From Acidobacteriota bacterium (GTDB taxonomy: Bacteria; Acidobacteriota; Vicinamibacteria; Vicinamibacterales; UBA2999), in assembly GCA_016213695.1 (NCBI GenBank), contig JACQZV010000056.1, forward strand, positions 1 through 54,473: a stretch of DNA of 54,473 nucleotides, given 5' to 3'. The translations under genes and the position numbers were made by a program. This document shows, in pieces, positions 30,725-37,979 of this stretch; the first letter of the stretch is position 1; every line of letters starts with the position of its first letter. The notes beneath the pieces were generated by a model that saw nothing but the letters and a program-made list of their open reading frames with translations, searched no databases and was not told the origin of the DNA.

Positions 30725-30747
30725 CGACCCGTTCGCGGGTCCGACCC
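30708..30747. terminator. Nested inverted repeat over the pepF stop
   Basis: GGGTCGGACCCG (30708-30719) and CGGGTCCGACCC (30736-30747) are perfect 12-bp inverted arms separated by 16 bases. Each arm is itself nearly palindromic. The left arm encodes the last residues of PepF. A further GGGTCG follows at 30754-30759. It probably ends or protects the pepF transcript before the promoter at 30769. Confidence 0.5.
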
Positions 30748-30768
30748 TGGTGATGGGTCGACTCAAGC

Positions 30769-30798
30769 TTGACCGTCTTGCGGCTGTTAGTGTAGGAT
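30769..30798 (+). promoter_or_regulatory. Promoter of the second ArsR-methyltransferase gene
   Basis: TTGACC (30769-30774, 5/6 match) and TAGGAT (30793-30798, 4/6 match) are 18 bases apart. The predicted start near 30805 leaves about 15 bases before the ATG at 30820. The architecture (TTGAC, 18-bp spacer, TAG-AT-like -10) is the same as at the metH operon (17205-17234). Confidence 0.5.
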
Positions 30799-30801
30799 TC
30801 C

Positions 30802-30817
30802 ATCCGCATAGACGGAT
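30802..30817. promoter_or_regulatory. Palindromic operator before the second ArsR-methyltransferase gene
   Basis: ATCCGCATAGACGGAT has perfect 5-bp arms ATCCG/CGGAT around CATAGA. It overlaps the predicted transcription start and ends 2 bases before the ATG. It matches the metH-side operator in 10 of 16 positions, as ATC-N2-CATA-N4-GAT. Confidence 0.55.
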
Positions 30818-30819
30818 AT

Positions 30820-31755
30820 ATGGTCGCGATTCTCGACCACATGACGGCACTGGCCGATCCGACCCGGTGCCGGATTCTGCTGCTTCTCGAGAAGCACGAG
30901 CTCACCGTGTCCGAGCTGTGCGGCTCGCTGCAGTTGCCACAGTCGAGCGTCAGCCGGCACCTGAAGACGCTGGCCGATGACGACTGGGTGACGTCGAGGC
31001 GCGACGGCACGAGCCGCTTCTACAGCATGCCGCTCAACGATCTGGACTCGGGCGCAAGCCGGCTCTGGCCGCTCATCCGCGAGCAGGTGGCCACGACCGC
31101 GACGGCGGGGCAGGACGAGCAGCGGCTGGCCGCCGTGCTCGCGCGGCGCCGCGCCACCTCGAAGGAATTCTTTGCGAGCGCGGCAGCCAGCTGGGACCGT
31201 CTTCGCGGCGATCTCTTTGGCGATCAGTTCCACCTCTGGGCGATGCTCGGATTGATCGACTCGTCGCTGACCGTCGGCGATCTCGGGTGCGGGACCGGGC
31301 AGCTGACGGCGACGGTGGCGCCGCACGTGCACCGCGTCATTGCGGTGGACGCCTCGCCCGACATGCTGGCGGCAGCGCGCACGAGGCTCGCCGATCTCGC
31401 CAACGTGGAGGTCAGGGCCGGCGAGCTCGAGGCGCTGCCCATCCAGCCGGGCGAGCTCGACGCCGCCATGCTGTCGCTCGTGCTGCATTACTCGCCCGAG
31501 CCGGCGCGCGCGCTCGCCGAGGTGGCGCGCGTGCTCCAGCCGGGCGGCCGTCTGCTCGTCGTCGATATGCTGCCGCACGAGCACGAGGAGTATCAGCAGC
31601 AGATGGGCCACGTCTGGTTGGGGTTTTCCGACAGCCAGATCACGCGGTTTCTGACCGGCGCCGGGTTTGGCAACGTCCGGATCCGGCCGGTGCCGGCCGA
31701 TCCGGATGCGACGGGCCCGGCGCTATTCGCGGCCGTGGCCACACGACGTCCGTAA
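30820..31755 (+). CDS. ArsR-family HTH fused to a class I SAM-dependent methyltransferase (ahcY-linked)
   Basis: A 311-aa fusion with the same layout as the gene before metH. Residues 1-70 are the winged helix (LADPTRCRILLLLEKHELTV; recognition helix QLPQSSVSRHLKTLADDD; wing GTSRFYSMP). From about 110 comes a methyltransferase domain with motif I VGDLGCGTGQLTATVA near 152-167, VIAVDASPDMLAAA, and VLQPGGRLLVVDMLPHEHEEY. It lies 102 bases upstream of ahcY on the same strand. I infer a regulator of SAH hydrolase that binds SAH or SAM in the methyltransferase pocket, with autoregulation through the palindrome at its start. Direct methyltransfer to a small molecule is the alternative. Confidence 0.87.
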   Translation: MVAILDHMTALADPTRCRILLLLEKHELTVSELCGSLQLPQSSVSRHLKTLADDDWVTSRRDGTSRFYSMPLNDLDSGASRLWPLIREQVATTATAGQDEQRLAAVLARRRATSKEFFASAAASWDRLRGDLFGDQFHLWAMLGLIDSSLTVGDLGCGTGQLTATVAPHVHRVIAVDASPDMLAAARTRLADLANVEVRAGELEALPIQPGELDAAMLSLVLHYSPEPARALAEVARVLQPGGRLLVVDMLPHEHEEYQQQMGHVWLGFSDSQITRFLTGAGFGNVRIRPVPADPDATGPALFAAVATRRP

Positions 31756-31817
31756 GCTGGAGGCACACATCACGCGTGCGCCTTGCAGCGCGTCACGATG
31801 TGATCATTCGCAGGCAG

Positions 31818-31848
31818 GGCGGGTGCCGCAACACGGATCCGCCGAGGA
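31818..31848 (+). promoter_or_regulatory. Hairpin in the ahcY 5' leader, next to the ribosome-binding site
   Basis: GGCGGGT (31818-31824) pairs with ATCCGCC (31837-31843), one G-U pair. Inside, CCG (31826-31828) pairs with CGG (31834-31836) around a CAACA loop, leaving a bulged G. The hairpin abuts the Shine-Dalgarno GAGGAG (31844-31849). No T-tract follows, so it is not a terminator. It may control translation or mRNA stability. It does not match the SAH-riboswitch consensus as I know it. Confidence 0.45.
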
Positions 31849-31857
31849 GAAACAGTC

Positions 31858-33360
31858 ATGGCGACAGTACTGACCGAGAAGATGCACGCATTCGACGCCG
31901 CGCAGAAGGCGGGGCGTGTGCCGTACAAGGTGGCCGACCTGAAGCTGGCGGAGTGGGGACGCAAGGAGATCCGCCTGGCCGAGCACGAGATGCCAGGCCT
32001 GATGGCGCTCCGTGGGCGATACGCGGGCCGAAAGCCGCTGGCCGGCGCCCGCATCATGGGCAGCCTGCACATGACGGTGCAGACCGCGGTCCTCATCGAA
32101 ACGCTTGCCGATCTGGGCGCCGACGTGCGCTGGGTGTCGTGCAATATCTTTTCGACACAGGACCATGCCGCCGCGGCGGTCGTGGTCGGGCGACCTGAGA
32201 CGGGCGGCACCGTGCAGGCGCCGAAGGGGACGCCGGTGTTTGCCTGGAAGGGCGAGACGCTGCCCGAGTACTGGGAGTGCACGGTCGAGGCGCTCGTCTG
32301 GCCCGATGGCGCCGGCCCGTCACTCGTCGTGGACGACGGAGGGGATGCCACGCTGTTTGTCCACAAGGCGTCGGAATTCGAGAAGGCCGGCAAGGTGCCG
32401 GCGTTCAACGTGGACAAGGACCCCGAGGAATGGGGCGTGATCCTCGACACAATCCGGCGCGAACTGAAGACGCATCCGGGCCGCTGGACCGCCGTGGCCA
32501 CCGGCATCCGCGGCGTCAGCGAGGAAACGACCACGGGCGTGCACCGTCTCTATCAGATGATGGAAGCAGGCACGCTGCTCTTCCCGGCAATCAACGTCAA
32601 CGACTCGGTGACCAAGAGCAAGTTCGACAACATCTACGGGTGCCGCCACTCGCTCCCCGACGGCCTCGCGCGCGCGACCGACGTCATGCTGGGCGGCAAA
32701 GTCGCCCTCGTCATGGGTTACGGCGAGGTGGGGAAGGGGTGCGCGCAGGCGCTCCGCGGCCAGGGCTGCCGCGTCATCGTCACCGAGATCGATCCCATCT
32801 GCGCGCTGCAGGCGGCGATGGAAGGTTTCGAGGTGACGACGCTCGACGAGATGGTGGAAGACGCGGACATCTTCATCACCGCAACGGGCAACTTGAACAT
32901 CATTACCGTGGACCACATGGCGCGGATGAAGGACAAAGCCATCGTCGGGAACATCGGCCACTTCGACAACGAAATCGACATGGCCGGCCTGAAGAAGGTG
33001 AAGGGCATCGAGCGGATCAACATCAAGCCGCAGTACGACGAGTGGCGCTTCCCGGACGGTCACAGCGTGCTGGTGCTGGCCGAAGGGCGGCTGCTGAATC
33101 TCGGCTGCGCCACCGGTCATCCGAGCTTCGTGATGTCGGCATCGTTCACCAACCAGGTGCTGGCACAGCTCGAGCTCCATGCCAAGGCAGAGACGTATGG
33201 CAAGACGGTGACGATGCTGCCGAAGGCGCTGGACGAGGAAGTGGCGCGGCTGCACCTCGAGCACCTGGGAGTGAGGCTGACCCGGCTCACGCCGGAGCAG
33301 GCCGAGTATATCGGTGTGCCAGCCGAGGGGCCGTATAAGCCGGGGCACTATCGGTACTAG
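31858..33360 (+). CDS. ahcY: Adenosylhomocysteinase (SAH hydrolase)
   Basis: A 500-aa NAD+-dependent enzyme splitting S-adenosylhomocysteine into adenosine and homocysteine. Landmarks are [16 protein letters not shown] and [16 protein letters not shown] for the substrate, [14 protein letters not shown], the NAD loop [15 protein letters not shown] near 285-299, [12 protein letters not shown] and the C-terminal KPGHYRY that reaches into the partner subunit. It is of the longer bacterial type, with a roughly 40-residue insertion near 150-190. GAGGAG is 8 bases before the ATG. Its product homocysteine feeds MetH. The upstream ArsR-methyltransferase gene is the likely regulator. Confidence 0.97.
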   Translation: MATVLTEKMHAFDAAQKAGRVPYKVADLKLAEWGRKEIRLAEHEMPGLMALRGRYAGRKPLAGARIMGSLHMTVQTAVLIETLADLGADVRWVSCNIFSTQDHAAAAVVVGRPETGGTVQAPKGTPVFAWKGETLPEYWECTVEALVWPDGAGPSLVVDDGGDATLFVHKASEFEKAGKVPAFNVDKDPEEWGVILDTIRRELKTHPGRWTAVATGIRGVSEETTTGVHRLYQMMEAGTLLFPAINVNDSVTKSKFDNIYGCRHSLPDGLARATDVMLGGKVALVMGYGEVGKGCAQALRGQGCRVIVTEIDPICALQAAMEGFEVTTLDEMVEDADIFITATGNLNIITVDHMARMKDKAIVGNIGHFDNEIDMAGLKKVKGIERINIKPQYDEWRFPDGHSVLVLAEGRLLNLGCATGHPSFVMSASFTNQVLAQLELHAKAETYGKTVTMLPKALDEEVARLHLEHLGVRLTRLTPEQAEYIGVPAEGPYKPGHYRY

Positions 33361-33395
33361 TGGGCAGTGGGCAGTGGGCGGTGGGTAGTGGGCGG
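33361..33395. repeat. Heptamer array directly after the ahcY stop
   Basis: Five units begin on the first base after TAG: TGGGCAG, TGGGCAG, TGGGCGG, TGGGTAG and TGGGCGG. The last unit runs into the left arm of the terminator. It is the same unit as around the glnN terminator (19507-19607), there also starting at a TAG stop. Confidence 0.7.
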
Positions 33396-33423
33396 GTTCT
33401 GTCGGACCCGCCCTTTTTCTTTT
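33390..33423 (+). terminator. Rho-independent terminator of ahcY
   Basis: GGGCGGGT (33390-33397) and ACCCGCCC (33406-33413) form a perfect 8-bp stem with an 8-base loop, followed by TTTTTCTTTT. It is the clearest intrinsic terminator in the window. Its stem resembles the GGCGGGTCC/GGACCCGCC palindromes inside addA and addB. Confidence 0.85.
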
Positions 33424-33427
33424 CCCG

Positions 33428-33433
33428 TATAAT
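33428..33433 (+). promoter_or_regulatory. Candidate -10 box of the kinase gene
   Basis: A perfect TATAAT directly follows the ahcY terminator, 26 bases before the kinase ATG. No -35 match is visible at a normal distance, since that position falls in the terminator stem. Confidence 0.45.
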
Positions 33434-33459
33434 TCGCGCGGCTTCGATTCCCCTGTTGT

Positions 33460-36252
33460 ATGGCGCTCTCCATCGGCACCCGGATCGGTCCGTACGAAAT
33501 CACCGGCACGCTCGGCGCCGGCGGGATGGGAGAGGTGTATCGCGGCCGCGACGCCCGGCTGGCGAGGGATGTTGCGCTGAAGGTGCTGCCCGCCACGTTC
33601 GCCGATGATCCCGAGCGGCTCGCACGCTTCCAGCGCGAGGCGCAGGTGCTGGCGGCGCTCACGCATCCGAACATTGGCGCCATCTACGGTCTCGAGGAGC
33701 AATCAGACGTAGTGTCCGGCTCCAGCCGGACGACACGCGCGCTTGTCCTGGAGCTGGTCGACGGCGACACGCTGGCCGACCGGATTGCGCGCGGTGCCAT
33801 CCCCGTCGACGAAGCGCTTGGCATCGCCAGGCAGATCGCGGAAGCGCTCGAAGCGGCGCACGAGCAGGGGATCGTCCACCGCGACTTGAAGCCGGCCAAT
33901 ATCAAGGTATCGGCCGAGGGCGTGGTGAAGGTGCTCGACTTCGGGTTGGCGAAGCTGACGGGTCCGGCTGAAGCCGGACACTACGTGCCCGGGCTCGCCC
34001 GGGCTGACGCGACCGCGTCGCCGACGATCACAACGCCCGCCATGATGACCGGCGTCGGCGTGATTCTCGGCACGGCGGCGTACATGGCGCCGGAGCAGGC
34101 GAAGGGGAGGCCCGCCGACAAGCGCAGCGACATCTGGGCATTCGGGTGCGTGCTCTACGAGATGCTCACGGCCAAACGGGCGTTCGAGGGAGAGGATGTC
34201 AGCGACACGCTGGCGGCGGTGCTGCGCGCCGAGCCGGACTGGTCGGCGCTCCCGCAAACCGTGCCGGCGTCCGTTCGCGCGCTGCTCGAAGGCTGTCTGA
34301 CGAAGGATCGGCGGCAGCGCATCGCGGACGTCTCGACCCCGCTTTTTGTCATGCGGCAGCCGGCGCCGCAGGTGTCGGGTCCGTCTGCCCCCGACTCCGC
34401 TCGGGCCTGGGAAGCCGGACACGGCGCCCTGCCCGCACCGCGCAGGCCGCTCTGGCGTCGCGCGTTGCCGTATGCCGTCGCCGTGGCAGTCACAACCGCA
34501 GCCGCCGCCGCCGTCGCGTGGCGCGTGTGGCCGGCCCCCCGCCCGCTCCAGATCAGTCGGTTCGACTATGTGCTTCCGGAAGGCCGGTTGTTCAGAAACA
34601 TCGGTCGGCCGACCGTGGCGTTCTCCCCGGATGGCCGTTACGTCGTCTACAACGCGACGGGAGGACTCTACCTCCGCGCAATGGACGAGCTGCAGGCCCG
34701 GTTGATTCCCGGGACCGAGGCGGGTCTGACGAATCCATTCTTCTCGCCTGACGGGCAGACCGTCGCGTACGAGCAGGGTAGCGAGCTGAAGCGCGTGAGC
34801 ATCAGCGGCGGGGCGCCGGTTGTCATCTGTGCAGTCAAGGGTGGTGCCGCGGGGGGAATGTTTGGCGCCAGTTGGGGAACGGACAACACGATTCTCTTCG
34901 GCCAGCCCGAGGGCATCATGCGCGTGTCGGCCAACGGGGGTACGCCGGAACTCGCGATCAAGGCCGGCGAGGGCGAACAGGTCTACGGTCCGCAGTGGCT
35001 GCCCGATGGGGACTCGGTGCTGTTCAGCGTGACGACGGGCAAGGGGATGACACGGTGGGACCAGGCCCAGATTGTGGCGCAGTCGCTCCGCACGGGCGAG
35101 CGAAAGGTCGTGCTTCGGGGTGGCAGTGACGCCCGTTATCTGCCGACGGGCCATCTCGTCTACGCGCTGGGCGAGACGTTGCTGGCGGTGGCGTTCGATG
35201 CAGACCGGTTGGAAGTCGCGGGCGGCCCGGTGTCCGTGGTCGAGGGAATCATGCGGGCGGACACTCGCGCAACGGCTTCCGCGACCGCCAACTACGGTGT
35301 GTCCGACGAGGGAACGCTGGTCTACGGAACGGGCAGCGTGGCTCCATCCTTCGGAGCATTGGCGTGGGTGGACCGTAACGGCAAGGCCGAGCCGCTGAGC
35401 GACAGGCAGGCGCCGTACCGGGCGCCGCGTGTGTCGCCGGATGGTGCGCGAGTGGCCGTGGCGATGCAGAACCCGGACGGCAACGAGGATATCTGGGTGG
35501 TTGACGTGGAACGCGGGACGCACACGCGGCTGACGTCCGACCCTGGGATCGACACCGTGCCGCTGTGGACGCCGGACGGGACGCACATCACGTTCTCGTC
35601 AGGACGTGCGGGTGGCGCGAGCGCCCTCTATCGAATGTCGGCGGACGGCAGCGGCGCCGTGGAGGAATTGACGAAAGCCTCGACAAACCAGGGGGCCACA
35701 TCATGGCTCTCCGACGGCACGGCGCTGGCGTTCTATGACGTGGGCGGGAGCTACGACATCTTCACGGTGAAGCCGGGAGAATCTCCCGTGCGGTTCTCGG
35801 AGACCTCCTTTCGGGAGCAGGGCCCCGCGTTTTCGCCGGATGGGCGCTGGCTGGCGTATTCGTCCGACGAGACAGGACAGGCAGAGATCTACGTCACGCG
35901 CTATCCCGGCCCCGGTGGCAGGACCGCGATTTCGACGGGCGGCGGGCGTTCCCCGCGGTGGTCGTCCAACGGCCGGGAGCTGTTCTACCGCAACGGCCGG
36001 CAGATGATCGCGGTCGCCGTCGAGCCGGGGCAGACCCTTCGCACTGGCACGCCGCGCGTCCTCTTTGAAGGCGAGTACGTGCAGGAACTCGAGAACGTCG
36101 GCGCGCACAACTATGACGTGTCACGCGACGGCCAGCGGTTCCTGATGATTGTGCCCGCACCATCGGAGAAGCCTGGTGAGAATGCTCGACAGAGAATCGT
36201 GGTGGTGCAGAACTGGTTCGAGGAGCTCCGTCGGCGCGTGCCCGTCCCCTGA
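33460..36252 (+). CDS. Ser/Thr protein kinase with C-terminal PD40/TolB-like beta-propeller
   Basis: A 930-aa membrane-anchored Hanks-type kinase. The glycine loop GAGGMGEVY is at 19-27, the ATP lysine at K41, HRDLKPAN at 140-147, DFG at 160-162 and APE near 210-212. A membrane helix lies at about 338-355, so the kinase is cytoplasmic and the C-terminal half probably periplasmic. That half is a PD40/WD40-like propeller with repeated VAFSPDGRYVVY, PFFSPDGQTVAY, RVSPDGARVAVAM, PLWTPDGTHITF and PAFSPDGRWLAYSSDE motifs. Two palindromic repeats are translated in frame, one after residue 82 and one at 167-180 inside the activation segment, which is long at about 50 residues. The ligand and targets are unknown. 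Confidence 0.93.
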   Translation: MALSIGTRIGPYEITGTLGAGGMGEVYRGRDARLARDVALKVLPATFADDPERLARFQREAQVLAALTHPNIGAIYGLEEQSDVVSGSSRTTRALVLELVDGDTLADRIARGAIPVDEALGIARQIAEALEAAHEQGIVHRDLKPANIKVSAEGVVKVLDFGLAKLTGPAEAGHYVPGLARADATASPTITTPAMMTGVGVILGTAAYMAPEQAKGRPADKRSDIWAFGCVLYEMLTAKRAFEGEDVSDTLAAVLRAEPDWSALPQTVPASVRALLEGCLTKDRRQRIADVSTPLFVMRQPAPQVSGPSAPDSARAWEAGHGALPAPRRPLWRRALPYAVAVAVTTAAAAAVAWRVWPAPRPLQISRFDYVLPEGRLFRNIGRPTVAFSPDGRYVVYNATGGLYLRAMDELQARLIPGTEAGLTNPFFSPDGQTVAYEQGSELKRVSISGGAPVVICAVKGGAAGGMFGASWGTDNTILFGQPEGIMRVSANGGTPELAIKAGEGEQVYGPQWLPDGDSVLFSVTTGKGMTRWDQAQIVAQSLRTGERKVVLRGGSDARYLPTGHLVYALGETLLAVAFDADRLEVAGGPVSVVEGIMRADTRATASATANYGVSDEGTLVYGTGSVAPSFGALAWVDRNGKAEPLSDRQAPYRAPRVSPDGARVAVAMQNPDGNEDIWVVDVERGTHTRLTSDPGIDTVPLWTPDGTHITFSSGRAGGASALYRMSADGSGAVEELTKASTNQGATSWLSDGTALAFYDVGGSYDIFTVKPGESPVRFSETSFREQGPAFSPDGRWLAYSSDETGQAEIYVTRYPGPGGRTAISTGGGRSPRWSSNGRELFYRNGRQMIAVAVEPGQTLRTGTPRVLFEGEYVQELENVGAHNYDVSRDGQRFLMIVPAPSEKPGENARQRIVVVQNWFEELRRRVPVP
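33708..33736. repeat. Palindromic REP-like element, copy 1, inside the kinase gene
   Basis: CGTAGTGTCCGGCT (33708-33721) is followed by CC and AGCCGGAC (33724-33731), 8-bp arms GTCCGGCT/AGCCGGAC. It is translated as VVSGSSRT near residues 84-91, in a loop of the N-lobe. Copy 2 carries the same 14 bases in opposite orientation. Confidence 0.65.
33959..33985. repeat. Palindromic REP-like element, copy 2, inside the kinase activation segment
   Basis: GTCCGGCT (33962-33969), a 2-base loop and AGCCGGACACTACG (33972-33985). The last 14 bases are the exact reverse complement of 33708-33721. Read in frame as GPAEAGHYVP, it lies between DFG and APE. A decayed third copy may lie near 34378-34431 (GGTCCG ... 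AAGCCGGACAC). Confidence 0.65.
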
Positions 36253-36263
36253 GACTGCCGGCC

Positions 36264-36293
36264 TTGACACATATTCCGTAACATCCGTAATAT
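36264..36293 (+). promoter_or_regulatory. Promoter and operator of the Phd/PIN module, probably leaderless
   Basis: TTGACA (36264-36269, perfect -35) and TAATAT (36288-36293) are 18 bases apart. The predicted start falls at about 36300, one base before the antitoxin ATG, and no Shine-Dalgarno exists. Two direct repeats TCCGTAA (36274-36280 and 36284-36290), 10 bases apart, lie in the spacer and could bind antitoxin dimers on one face of the helix. Confidence 0.6.
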
Positions 36294-36300
36294 CTGGATC

Positions 36301-36585
36301 ATGACACGGAAGTCCCGGTCCGCTATCTCGGCGACCGACGCCGCCAAGACATTCGGCGGCCTCGTCGACCGCGTGCGTGAGGCGCGCGTCACCTACGTCA
36401 TCGAACGCGGCGGCACGCCTGTGGCCCAGATCGGCCCCGTCGCCTCGTCGCGCTGCACCGTCCGCGAGCTGGTCGATATGCTGCGGACGCGCGAGCGGGC
36501 GAGTGAGGAGTACCTCCGCCGGGTCGAGGCCGGCGTCAAGGCCGCGAACAAGCCGGCCGTGCCGCGCGACCCGTGGACGTCCTGA
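36301..36585 (+). CDS. Phd/YefM-type antitoxin
   Basis: A 94-aa protein whose first 55 residues follow the Phd/YefM pattern: AISATDAAKTFGGLVDRVRE, then VIERGGTPVAQIGPV. The rest would be the toxin-binding tail (SEEYLRRVEAGVKAANKP). It probably represses its own promoter, which carries TCCGTAA direct repeats. It overlaps the PIN gene by 13 bases. The ATG is almost at the predicted transcription start. Confidence 0.82.
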   Translation: MTRKSRSAISATDAAKTFGGLVDRVREARVTYVIERGGTPVAQIGPVASSRCTVRELVDMLRTRERASEEYLRRVEAGVKAANKPAVPRDPWTS

Positions 36586-36974
36586 TCGACACGAGCGTCC
36601 TCATCGCGGCCGAGCGAGGGCAGCTCAATCTCGAGACGCTGCTGCGGGATCACGCCGACGACGAGGTGGGGATCGCGGCGATTACGGCATCCGAGCTGCT
36701 GCACGGCGTCCATCGTCTGCCGAGCGCCGTGCGCCGCGCGCGGACGCAGGCGCTCGTGGAGCAGGTGCTGGCGGTGCTGCCGGCCCTCGCCTTCGATCTC
36801 GACGTGGCGCGCGTGCACGCGATGCTCTCGGCGGAGCTCCGGTCGAAGGGGACGGCCGTCGGCGCCCACGATCTGCTGATAGCGGCCACGGCCGTTCACG
36901 TCGGCGCGGCGGTGGCGACGCGTGATCTTCGATCTTTTCCGAAAATCCTCGGCCTCGACGTGTTGCGCTGGTAA
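36573..36974 (+). CDS. PIN-domain ribonuclease toxin
   Basis: A 133-aa PIN domain. The catalytic acidic residues are D in VLIDTSVLIAAERG (residue 6), E in ITASELLHGVHR (near 46), D in VGAHDLLIAATAV (near 99) and D in VATRDLRSFPKI. The start is GTG 36573 within the antitoxin gene. Pairing with a Phd-type rather than a VapB-type antitoxin is common for this PIN subgroup. Confidence 0.85.
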   Translation: MDVLIDTSVLIAAERGQLNLETLLRDHADDEVGIAAITASELLHGVHRLPSAVRRARTQALVEQVLAVLPALAFDLDVARVHAMLSAELRSKGTAVGAHDLLIAATAVHVGAAVATRDLRSFPKILGLDVLRW

Positions 36975-37001
36975 GTCGCCGGCTGCATTATTCTGTCCAC
37001 C

Positions 37002-37712
37002 ATGCTCGCGCTGCTGATCGGCGCCGTCCTGGCGGTGCAGCCGGCCTGCTCGCGCGACGCGTCGGTGCGGCTCGACCGCGCGGCGGCGCGCGCGGCCGCT
37101 TTCGACGTGAAGGGCGCGGTCGCGCAGCTCGAAGCGGCCGCCGACGGGCCGTGCGAGCCGGTCGCGGTCGCGCGCGTGTACGGCCGCGGGCTGCTCGACG
37201 CGAACGACGCCTTTCTACAGGGCGGATCGACGGAGTCGCTCGCGCCGGTGCGCGCGGCGATCGCGGCGCTTGACGCGCTCGCGGCGGGGCGGCCGGGACC
37301 GGCGGACATCGCACGTCTGGTCCTGCGCGCAGCCGCGGCCGCCGCCCAAAGCGAACGCGACGAGATGCGGCTGTATCTCGACTCGGCCGTCCAGCTCGAG
37401 TCGCTGCAGCAGGCCGCCGGGCAGTCCGGAGCGCCGCTCGTGAGTGCGGCAGAGATCGCCGGTGACCTGTGGCTGCAGCTCCACCGCTACGACGACGCGC
37501 GCCGCGCCTACGCGGACGCCGCCGGCCGGCTCGGCTCCACGTTGCGGCTGCTCTCGGGAACGGCGCGGGCCGCGCGCCGCCTCATGGATGCGACGGCCGC
37601 CTGCGGCGCCTACAGAAGGCTGCTCGAGGCGTGGGGGGCGCGCGCGGAGGTGCCGGAGGAAATCGCCGAGGCTCGAGTCTACGCCGCCGGCTGCTCCAGT
37701 CCGAGTCGGTAG
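37002..37712 (+). CDS. Hypothetical exported alanine-rich helical protein
   Basis: A 236-aa protein with an N-terminal hydrophobic segment (MLALLIGAVLAVQPACS). This may be a signal peptide; the cysteine at 16 could be a lipobox-like site but is not a good consensus. The rest is helical, with TPR-like text (AEIAGDLWLQLHRYDDARRAYADAAGRLG). I do not recognise a family. The next gene starts 7 bases after the stop, so it may belong to a short operon with the 81-aa protein and the aminotransferase. Confidence 0.6.
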   Translation: MLALLIGAVLAVQPACSRDASVRLDRAAARAAAFDVKGAVAQLEAAADGPCEPVAVARVYGRGLLDANDAFLQGGSTESLAPVRAAIAALDALAAGRPGPADIARLVLRAAAAAAQSERDEMRLYLDSAVQLESLQQAAGQSGAPLVSAAEIAGDLWLQLHRYDDARRAYADAAGRLGSTLRLLSGTARAARRLMDATAACGAYRRLLEAWGARAEVPEEIAEARVYAAGCSSPSR

Positions 37713-37719
37713 GCGCGGG

Positions 37720-37965
37720 ATGGAGTACCGGTACAAGACCGAGGTGCTCGACGAGCTCGCGCGGCACGGCGTTCGACCGAAGCCGACGACCGCCCCCGAG
37801 GTGCTGCGCGACTTCGTGAACGATCTGTACCGGTTCGAGCTGCGGCGGCTGCGCGACCGGCTCGTCAGGCGCGAGATTCCCAAACCCGAGTACTCCGCGC
37901 ACGTCGTCGAGGCGCGGAACCGCTACCGCCTGCTTGCGCTCAAGCTCTGGGAATGGACTGAATAG
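37720..37965 (+). CDS. Small conserved-looking protein of unknown function
   Basis: An 81-aa charged protein (MEYRYKTEVLDELARHGVRP, then FVNDLYRFELRRLRDRLVRR and a C-terminal LALKLWEWTE). Codon use fits its neighbours, and it fills the gap between the exported protein and the aminotransferase exactly (7 and 14 bases). The pattern suggests a helical hairpin rich in Arg/Glu. No family recognised. I chose the ATG at 37720; the frame is open further upstream, but that part overlaps the preceding gene. Confidence 0.6.
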   Translation: MEYRYKTEVLDELARHGVRPKPTTAPEVLRDFVNDLYRFELRRLRDRLVRREIPKPEYSAHVVEARNRYRLLALKLWEWTE

Positions 37966-37979
37966 GTAAGATAGCCGCA

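Noticed and set aside
31756-31857. SAH riboswitch in front of ahcY
   Set aside because: The leader has a hairpin and GAGGAG, but not the conserved core of the SAH riboswitch as I remember it. I list the hairpin only as a structure.
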